This document shows positions 57,033-64,000 of a stretch of DNA of 64,000 nt, one piece after another. Numbering within the stretch: position 1 is the stretch's first letter; every line of letters begins with the position of its first letter. The notes below the pieces were generated by a model. That model was not told the DNA's origin. It did no database searches and worked only from the letters and a program-made list of their open reading frames with translations. Both the position numbers and the translations under genes were made by a program. Source of the DNA: Amyloporia xantha (taxonomy: Eukaryota; Basidiomycota; Agaricomycetes; Polyporales; Adustoporiaceae); contig JAYKKR010000003.1 in the NCBI GenBank assembly GCA_036971615.1, positions 1,364,001 to 1,428,000 of the forward strand, read 5' to 3'.

Positions 57033-57364
57033 GTAAGTGAGAGTTTTCACTCTGGTCTTTGTTTTATTCTTCTTGTTCTGTCTTCTGTTATTTCTCCACT
57101 GACATTATGGAGAGTATCTGTACTCTTGCCGAGGGCGACGAAGATCTTGGCCCTGCGGTTTTCTGATCATTGCTTGTCTCTCTGCATGTCTCATGCGAGC
57201 ATCATGCTATGTTCGCAAACCGGTCTCTCTTCCGTTCCTCTCGCACCTGCACTATCCTCTTATTCGCCATGATCTACGTGCAAAGGACGTCCACATGAAT
57301 GAACACCATGCCCGACTTGCGCTGTCCAGTGTCTTGAACTGCACCACTCTGCCTGGAGCGCTGT
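57033..57364. other. Junction interval between transposase remnant and gene-fragment mosaic
   Basis: Begins with a donor-like GTAAGTGAG following the last transposase exon, then unrelated sequence with a short frame (PFLSHLHYPLIRHDLRAKDV) of unknown origin near 57235-57350. No transposon terminus is seen here. Confidence 0.35.
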
Positions 57365-58130
57365 CACATTAACCGCGACCTCATGCTACGTACACGCACA
57401 TCGACACATGAGGTCAATATCTTCGCGCGCGACGAGCGCCGCTGACGACTATCCGTGGATATGTATCGCCGTGACGAGATCGACACGTCGCACTACCCTG
57501 TGTTCAACCAGATGGAGGGGGCGCGTGTCTTCACCGCGTCTGCGGCCGGTGTCGCTGAGGTCGAGGAGGACGACATGCGCCTCACCGCGCACCTCGCGAA
57601 GTCGAACATCGTAATAGAGGATATCCCGCACCTGTCAGAATCCAACCCAGCGCAGCTCTCTCATGACCCTCGACATGCTGAACTCGTTGCACTCAACCTG
57701 AAATCGTCTCTGAACAGCTTGATGCTCGCGTTGTTCGGTGGGCGTACTGGAGCAGGGTCGGAGCCCCTGCGCGTACGATGGATCGAAGCCTATTTTCCAT
57801 TTACGAGCCCTAGCTATGAAGTGGAGGTGTTCTTCCACGGCAAATGGCTGGAGATCCACGGATGTGGTGTGGTGCAGCAGCGGACACTGGACCGGGCAAG
57901 TGAGTATCTACCCTCCCATTTCTCCATGTCGATCTCACGTACACACTGACAGATGTACCGGACAATGTCAGCTGGGCTGTTGGATTTGGTCTGGGGCGGA
58001 TCGCCACTGCACGATCCTATTCTCTATCCCAGACATACGGTTGTGGCCAGAAGATCCACGGTTACTCTCACAGTCACGATTTAGGCCTGGCGAGATCATT
58101 ACTTTCAAGCCGTACTCAAAATACCCGCCA
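57365..58130 (+). pseudogene. MSF1: Fragment of mitochondrial phenylalanyl-tRNA synthetase
   Basis: Reads INRDLMLRTHTSTHEV, then YRRDEIDTSHYPVFNQMEGA, RWIEAYFPFTSPSYEVEVFF, LEIHGCGVVQQRTLDRA, VPDNVSWAVGFGLGRIA and LFSIPDIRLWPEDPRLLSQ. These are motifs 2 and 3 of the class II PheRS catalytic core. An original intron persists at about 57901-57951. Decay is evident: an in-frame TGA at 57443-57445 (before RLSVDMYRRDE), and a one-base shift near 58008 between GLGRIA and TILFSIPD. The N-terminal part and the C-terminal anticodon-binding domain are absent. The frame runs straight into EDC4-like sequence near 58130. Confidence 0.85.
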
Positions 58131-58571
58131 TACGCCGCTGAAAATTCTTACCCTTCTCATGGTACTCCCAGAGAAACCGCCGATACATTGAATCCTCCTG
58201 CGTCTCAGCAACAAGCTCCCTCACATGCACGCAAATCGCCCTTCGAATTTGTCTCGCCCTTCGACGCGTTGGCAAGCACGTCAGCTGGAGGGGTGAAGAG
58301 GAAGCCCCCTCCCGCTCAACAAAGCAACACGCCGGGCAACTCCGAAGAGCTCAGCTGGCCCACTTTGTCCATTGACCCCAAACACAAATCCGTCGAGAAT
58401 CTGATGGAGCAGCTTACGAGGGGACAGCCACCATTATTTGCCCCTTCAACCGCTCCATACGACCCCTATACTGCTAGTGGCCAAGATCTCACATGCGCAC
58501 GCTCCAAGCTCAGAGCAGCCTCTAGAAGTAACAAGATCTCGTTGAAGTGGCCCCGACGTTCGTATAACTGA
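58131..58571 (+). pseudogene. EDC4-like decapping-enhancer gene, fragment A
   Basis: Directly follows the PheRS piece in the same frame. SPFEFVSPFDALASTSAGG, SWPTLSIDPKHKSVENLMEQ and APYDPYTASGQDLT resemble the Pro/Ser-rich region between the WD40 and C-terminal domains of basidiomycete EDC4/Ge-1-like proteins, which scaffold mRNA decapping in P-bodies. The frame stops at 58571 and is followed by an unrelated gene piece. Further parts of the same type of gene occur at about 59274-59440 and from 62616 on. The assignment rests mainly on the matching C-terminal part. Confidence 0.6.
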
Positions 58572-58648
58572 ACAAGGGCAGGAAGCTCCTCCTAGAATCG
58601 ACGGAGGTGAATCAGCTCGCAGAACGTCAAGAGTTGAAAATTAGCCTA

Positions 58649-59273
58649 CGCGTGTACCTCTTTCCACACCCTGCATAGGTCGATCAGTCATAGAACATAT
58701 TGCAATTTCATTCTCGCGAAATACGTACCGTGTATTCCCGGCTTTCCGTGCACTTTCGACAGCAGCTTGGTTCTCGCCCAGATAGATGAGGGTTGTTGCA
58801 AGTCGCGCCCAGTTCGAAATGCTAGTGAAGAGTAACTTCGCGGCCTGGTACAGCTCATCCTCCAAACATTTCTCTCCGACCTCAAGGATATCTGCGACGT
58901 TAGTCATAGCCAAGAAGTCCTCCATGTCATGCAAACAGTCGGTCTTCGCATACGCATAGGCCAGCTCAGTATCAATCTTCGGTTCACGAAGGGTCTTGCG
59001 AGCCATCTAGAGATACCTGACCAGGTCGTCGTGCTTGCCTGCCCGACCGGCGATCTCGATAACCTCAGAATAGTTCGAAGGGTCTTCTGCCTTGATGTAA
59101 GAGTCTAGAAAACTTATGTCACAGGTCTGAGTGATCGGATGAGGTAGGCGAACATACCAATGGTATCTTTGATTCGCAGACCGTCAAGTTGCACCTTTGT
59201 TAGCCTGCTCCACACCTCGGGCTTGTTGACCTTGATCGCGTATTCTACACCACGATCCAGGGAAATGTCATGA
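58649..59273 (-). pseudogene. CHC1: Fragment of clathrin heavy chain (reverse orientation)
   Basis: Reads leftward as SLDRGVEYAIKVNKPEVWSR, QLDGLRIKDTIG, an intron, IKAEDPSNYSEVIEIAGRAG, MARKTLREPKIDTELAYAYA, EVGEKCLEDELYQAAKLLFT, SISNWARLATTLIYLGENQA, ESARKAGNTR, an intron, then VWKEVHA. This is the central alpha-solenoid leg of clathrin heavy chain, with two introns preserved. A CAG-to-TAG change puts a stop just before MARKTLRE (near 59005). Both ends are cut inside the protein. It is embedded, opposite in orientation, within EDC4-like sequence. Confidence 0.87.
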
Positions 59274-59440
59274 GAATACATCCTCGCAGGTGGATCCTGC
59301 GCAAATGCACGCGTCTCGACCGTTACCGCCTCAGCTCTCCCACGCTCCTCCGCCTCCTCGCGCATCTCCTCCTTCGCCTCAGCAGCAACCCCGACAGCGT
59401 CGTACGGTTTCGAAAACAGAAACGCGCCTTATGCCCGTAC
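59274..59440 (+). pseudogene. EDC4-like gene, putative fragment B
   Basis: Between the clathrin and oxygenase pieces the plus strand reads a Pro/Gln-rich frame (QLSHAPPPPRASPPSPQQQP) like the low-complexity linker of the EDC4-like protein. Such sequence is weak evidence alone; it is proposed because fragment A precedes it and fragment C follows the oxygenase piece in the same orientation. Confidence 0.35.
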
Positions 59441-59444
59441 GTAG

Positions 59445-62400
59445 CTGGAGAAGTTGCTCACCCTGATGGCACGTGCTCCGAACGACTCTGCCTTTGCGGC
59501 GTCTCTTCAGCAGGTCGCCATTGACGTCTGTGAGCTCACATTTCACCCATTTATCGTTGTAGACCCAATTTTTGAAACGAGTTTGATCTATCAGTGTACA
59601 AGGATCTCCCCCATCCACCCAGTGGCTATTTGTCGTTGTCTGATTCTGTCGCACCCACCGGTCCCTCGGCCTCAAAAGGCGTGAAATACGCTTTCCGGAG
59701 CGCAGATGGCTCAAACTACAATGTCCTCAACCCGACATTGGGCATGGCCGGCATGCCATACGCCCGTTCTACACCTTCGACCAATGTTATTCCCCCGTCG
59801 TACTTGCCTGATCCGGGCCTGGTCTTTGACACCCTGCTGAAGCGTGATGAATTTGTCGAGCACCCAGGTATGTTTTTCTGTGAATTTTTCCACGCTGCGG
59901 GATGGCGTGTGATGGTCGTTATTGTCCTTCACAGGTGGTCTCTCCAGCCTGTTCTTCGCCTTCGCCGATCTCGTCATCCACAGCATCTTTAACACGAATA
60001 CACGTGACTGGACCATCAACGACTCGAGTAGCTATTTGGATCTGAGCCCGTTGTATGGGAGCTCTATCGAGCAGGTTAACAGCGTGAGGCGTGAGTGTTC
60101 AAGCTTTGTGATGGTTTCATCTCCTCATGTCGGCACACAGGCAAGGATGGAACTGGACGTCTATATGAGGATGTTTTCGCCGATAGCAGATTGCTGTTCA
60201 TGCCGCCGTCCACAGGCGCGCTCTTGGTTCTCTTCTGCAGAAACCATAATGTCAGTCGATCATTCTCATCTTCAAATTTCTATCCACTGATGCTGCTCCT
60301 TTTGCTAGTACGTCGCAGAGAGGATCCTGTCCATCAATGAACTCGGCGTCTATTCCGCACCGGAAAAGCTCGACGAGAAGAAACGCCTAGCTCAGGACGA
60401 AGAGATCTTCCAGCGCTCGCGCCTCGTCAATTCCGCCTTTTTCATGCAGGTCATCCTCGGTGACTATGTCGGCGCGATCCTGGGTCTGACGCGCGACGGC
60501 TTGTCATGGAGGCTTGACCCCCTCTCGGTGAGTTTCGAGCAGTCCATGATCAATTCTGACATTCCTCATCCTCATGGGCGTTATATGCGCATATATGCGC
60601 TCGATCATTACAGACTATGCGTGAGATCGGCCACGAGTTCTCTCCCCAAGGCCAGGGGAATGTCGTCTCGGTCGAGTTCAACCTGATGTACCGCTGGCAC
60701 GCCACTATTTCCCAGCCCGACACCCAATGGCTCGACGGTCTCTTCTCGAAGCTGTTTGAAGGCAAAAACGGAGACGAGGTGTGTATGGAATTATGTGGGA
60801 CTGTGATTGGTGCTGACTAGGTCATGGATGCATAGATCACCGTTGATGATTTTAAGAAGGCGATAATCAAGTACATTGTGGACTCCCCGACCGATGTAAA
60901 GGAGTGGACGTTTGACAAGTAAGTGTGTGGTCGTGGTAGCGTTTCATTATCGGATGCTCATTTTATTCGACTACCCAAGCCTCAAGCGAGGACCAGATGG
61001 TCGCTACAGTGATGGTATGACTTTACGCATTGGAGAAATTCGGTGTTACTAATGTAATTGACGCGTCTCTGGCAGCTGACTTGGCCAAGGTCTTGCTGGA
61101 TGCCACGGAGGCACCTGCAAGCGCATTCAAAGCGCGCGGTATCCCAGAGTCCATGCGCGTCATTGAGATTCTTGCAATACTGCAGGCGAGAAGTTGGGGA
61201 ACTTGCTCGGTAAGAAGGGCGGCCACCATCGACCAATGCGTAGAATTGATGGTCATCGTATGCCTCAGCTGAATGAGTTCAGGAAGTTCATGGGGTTGGA
61301 GGGTGAGTACCTGTGTATCAATATTGAAAGCTGCGGACTCATGTCTTTGTTTGCAGCCTACAGCACATTCCAGGAGTGGAATCCTGACCCAAAGATCTAT
61401 GTAGGTTTTGTGATTTCGTGCATGACTCAGATAGTTAAACGAGAATTGTCTTCTTCAGAAAGCCGCCGAGTCTCTGTACCATGACATCGACAACTTGGAG
61501 CTTTACGTAAGTAGGAGTCGATGCTCCGTTGCAAATAGTATGCTCAGGAGCGATCTTGTAGGTGGGGCTGCAAGCGGAAGAAACGAAGGTGCCTATGCCA
61601 GGCGCAGGATTGTGTCCAGGCTACACCATCTCCCGCGCGATCCTTGCTGACGCTGTATGCCTTACCCGTGGTGATCGTTTCCTCACCGTCGACTTGACTC
61701 GTAAGTCTGTCAGTCTAACTTTGTGCAGCACAGTACCTAACATTCATGCTCTCAGCCTTCAACTTGACGACTTGGGGATACCAAGATGTCCAGTACAACA
61801 AAGACGACGGATCGATGGGCGGTATCCTGTCCAGACTGCTCTTCCGCACCTTGCCAAAGTACTATCCCGCCAACTCTGCATATGCCTACTTCCCTTTCAT
61901 GGTCCCGAAGACGATGAAGACTTACGTCGCCAAGCTTCCAAATCACCCTAGGGATAAGTACTCGTGGGAGAGACCTTCACCGGCGACGCCGTCTAGCAAG
62001 GCGAAATACATCAACATCGTCCGAAATGTGATCAACGTGCTTCCCATTGTCTGGATCGCCAACGGGATTGTGATTAGCCATTGCTTCGTCGGCGTACCAA
62101 TGCGGCTATCTGACACGCTCTCGTCAGGTCGGACTTCCTCTGAAGACTGACGCCAACCCGACAGGGATTTACCCCAAGCAAGAACTAGTGGAAAAGTTCG
62201 CCAATGTAGCCAAGTCAGGTTCCTCCCTTTCGTCCTTTTTCCACCTGTGCTTATTCTCTAAATCAGCTATGTATTTGTGAATATTTCCGCAGCGGATGAC
62301 TTCATCCTGCGTGAGAAGACATCCCAAACTGCCAAGATGATTACTGGCTACATCAAAGGGCACCTGGCCAAGCTTGGGTCTGGCAGTGTGCGTTTCGAGC

Positions 62401-62615
62401 GCTGTAGTCTTCTTATCTGTCTAACATGATGATTTTAGCTCTCAGGCCTTACCGATTCCGTAATAAACTGGGTCCGAGTCTCGGGCGCAAACGAGCATGA
62501 CAGCTCTTTCATGAAGTCTCTTTCGGCGGCAGGAAAGCACAGCTCGCATGATGCCCTTGCTGCTGGATTGTTTGCAGAGGCAGTGGCCACTGCGGCGCTG
62601 TACTCACGAGCTTTG
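59445..62615 (+). pseudogene. Psi-producing oxygenase / linoleate diol synthase-like gene, truncated and internally deleted
   Basis: Starts at an acceptor before LEKLLTLMARAPNDSAFAAS and continues over about 14 exons: YKDLPHPPSGYLSLSDSVAP, NYNVLNPTLGMAGMPYARS, YLDLSPLYGSSIEQVNSVRR, DVFADSRLLFMPPSTGALLV, LGDYVGAILGLTRDGLSWRL and VEFNLMYRWHATISQPDTQW. The last includes the Tyr and proximal His (YRWH) of the haem peroxidase-dioxygenase domain. Then come LNEFRKFMGLEAYSTFQEWN and FNLTTWGYQDVQYNKDDGSM. The P450-like half is damaged: after YSWERPSPATPSS about 80 residues are missing before KYINIVRNVINVLPIVWI, and it ends at ATAALYSRAL before the haem-Cys loop. The N-terminus is also absent. Intact genes make oxylipins that govern sporulation. 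Remaining splice sites look sound, so decay is mostly by deletion. Confidence 0.82.
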
Positions 62616-64000
62616 AATACGGTGCCCGCTAGGTTCCCCTTGTACCTTCCACTACCCGCGCCCCAGCAGACCCAGGCGGCCGAAGTCAAGCCTGCCAGAC
62701 AAGCGTTGCTACCAGCCCTGACGAGTGGTCCCATGGCTCAATATCCTCAGCCCGTACCGATGTTCAGTGTGCCTCCACCCAGGCTGAAGACGCCTCCGTC
62801 AGAAGAAGTCGAAGGCGAGTATAGTCGAGACGAGAGCGAGCGCACCCAGGAGGCAAGAGGTAAGAATGCAAAGGGGAAAAACGTCGGTCGGAAGGACAAG
62901 GACAAGGATGACAATGGCAAGGAGAAAGAAGCGAGAGGCCGTGGAGGGGACGCCGCAGTTATCAACGAATCTCCGCTGGGCGTTGCATTATCTAAGGAGA
63001 TCAGGAAAGTAGAAGAAAGTCTCCACACGCGTATTGGACGCCTTATTGGCAAGGAGCTCGACAAGCAACGTAAGTATAGTATTCGCTTGCTCAGACTTTT
63101 TTCCTGACTAGTGATTCTCAGACCAACGTTTGGAGGAGGCTCGTGCCAAGGAGCAGGCCGCTGACTTCGTCCGTCAAGAGAAAATCTTGAAGTTGATCTC
63201 CACGGAACTGACGAAAAATACCACACGAGTCGTCGAGATGGCAGTCAAGTCCGAAGTGCAGAGTTCGGTCTTGCCTTCCCTCGAGAACATTACAAAGACC
63301 GAAGGGAAGGCTGCGCTCAGCAATCAGATCTCTTAAGGGATGTCGGAGGGCTATGAAACAGGTATGACGCTTCGTGGTTTTCTTGTGACTTCAAATTCAT
63401 GTTATTCGCCTAGACACTCCCAAACGAGATCGAGAGGATGCTCATGCGTCCGGACATCTCTTCTCATCGCACGTACCGTCTCCGGGCGGTGACGCCTGTC
63501 GTCGAGAGGTACGTTGAAGACGCGATCACCAAAACTCTCATTCCTGCATACACGCAGCAGTCGTCTGCGATGCACCAAGAGCTATCGCTAGAGATTTCAT
63601 ACCGAGATCCTGGGTCTGAAGAAAGAGGTGATAACATAGCAGACGGAAGCTCTAAGAGGACAAGAGGTGCGTCTCCTTCTGGCTCCTATTATCTCTGTTC
63701 TTATGAGATACACAGTCCTTGATCGGTGAACCCGAGCAATCAGTCAGGCTTCTGTCCGACCAAGCGAGGTTCCTTACCCTCAACGCCTCTACCATTACAC
63801 ACCCCATACAACCTCGGAATTCACCGGGCACGTCTGGCAGCAATCAACATACACAGGGTTTGTCTCACCTATTGCGACAACAGAATATGCCTCCCAATAC
63901 TCAGTCGCATCAATACAACCCTCCAATGCATGGACCTTTCAGACAACAACAGCAACAACAATAGCAACCACCTCCGCCAATGCACCCAATTGGCTCAATG
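62616..64000 (+). pseudogene. EDC4-like gene, C-terminal fragment C (runs off the window)
   Basis: Continues the oxygenase frame without a stop into QYPQPVPMFSVPPPRLKTPP, a Lys/Asp/Gly-rich linker, and the conserved C-terminal helices: SKEIRKVEESLHTRIGRLIG, HQRLEEARAKEQAADFVRQE, KILKLISTELTKNTTRVVEM, VLPSLENITKTEGKAALSNQ, LPNEIERMLMRPDISSH and TKTLIPAYTQQSSAMHQELS. Decay is visible: a TAA after SNQIS near 63335, an extra base in the following GMSEAMK-like stretch, and further shifts near 63470 and 63605. A CAACAA run near 63943-63964 is also closed by TAG. In intact proteins this region mediates self-association and decapping-factor binding. Confidence 0.75.

Noticed and set aside
57033..57364. 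Missing C-terminal exons of transposase copy 2
   Set aside because: None of the expected blocks (NDFPRADIHELL, KHIKAVKEPWR) can be read in any frame here, so the gene is genuinely truncated.

Overview
The window reads as nuclear DNA of a basidiomycete fungus, most likely an Agaricomycete of the polypore/agaric type. Genes are densely split by short GT-AG introns of about 47-80 nt, the protein families are typical of filamentous basidiomycetes, and it carries Plavaka-type DNA transposons, which are known mainly from that phylum. Exon-intron structures below were built by hand. For each full-length model I added up the exon lengths and checked that the total is a multiple of three.

Layout, left half. 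1-1028 (-) is a partial single-pass membrane protein. 1763-2027 is a small element with inverted terminal repeats. 2251-4018 (+) is a Rieske/DUF455 fusion. 4456-9715 (-) is a 19-exon Zn2Cys6 transcription factor. 9716-15784 is gene-poor apart from a four-exon gene for signal peptidase subunit SPC1 (12992-13430). Then come a Kin1-type kinase (15785-19701), an F-box protein (20581-21877), a ricin-B-fold lectin protein (22049-23580, -), SUMO (24892-25522), Atg22 (26046-28693), the CAAX protease Ste24 (29135-31095, -), a CCDC97-like protein (31478-32823, -), the spliceosomal WD40 protein Prp46/PLRG1 (33118-34768) and TFIIS (35151-36670). These are ordinary, intact housekeeping genes.

Right half. 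From about 37.2 kb the character changes. A GC-rich field of palindromic repeats surrounds a structurally complete 6.7-kb Plavaka-type transposon (38028-44766). It has 16-bp inverted termini, about 10-bp-spaced subterminal repeats, an uninterrupted 976-aa transposase and a divergently transcribed 576-aa partner gene. After a mitochondrial carrier gene (45798-47065) and a C2H2 zinc-finger gene (48164-49153, -) comes an AT-rich island with a 154-bp tandem repeat. A second, decayed element of the same two-gene design follows: the partner gene is intact (52012-54555, -) but the transposase is frameshifted and truncated (54872-57032).

57.3-64.0 kb is a mosaic of gene fragments: mitochondrial phenylalanyl-tRNA synthetase, an EDC4-like decapping protein in three pieces, a reversed clathrin heavy chain piece, and most of a psi-producing oxygenase lacking part of its P450 half. 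Several pieces carry nonsense or frameshift changes. One junction fuses the oxygenase in frame to the EDC4-like tail. The two-gene transposon and this captured-gene mosaic beside its dead relative are the most interesting parts of the window.
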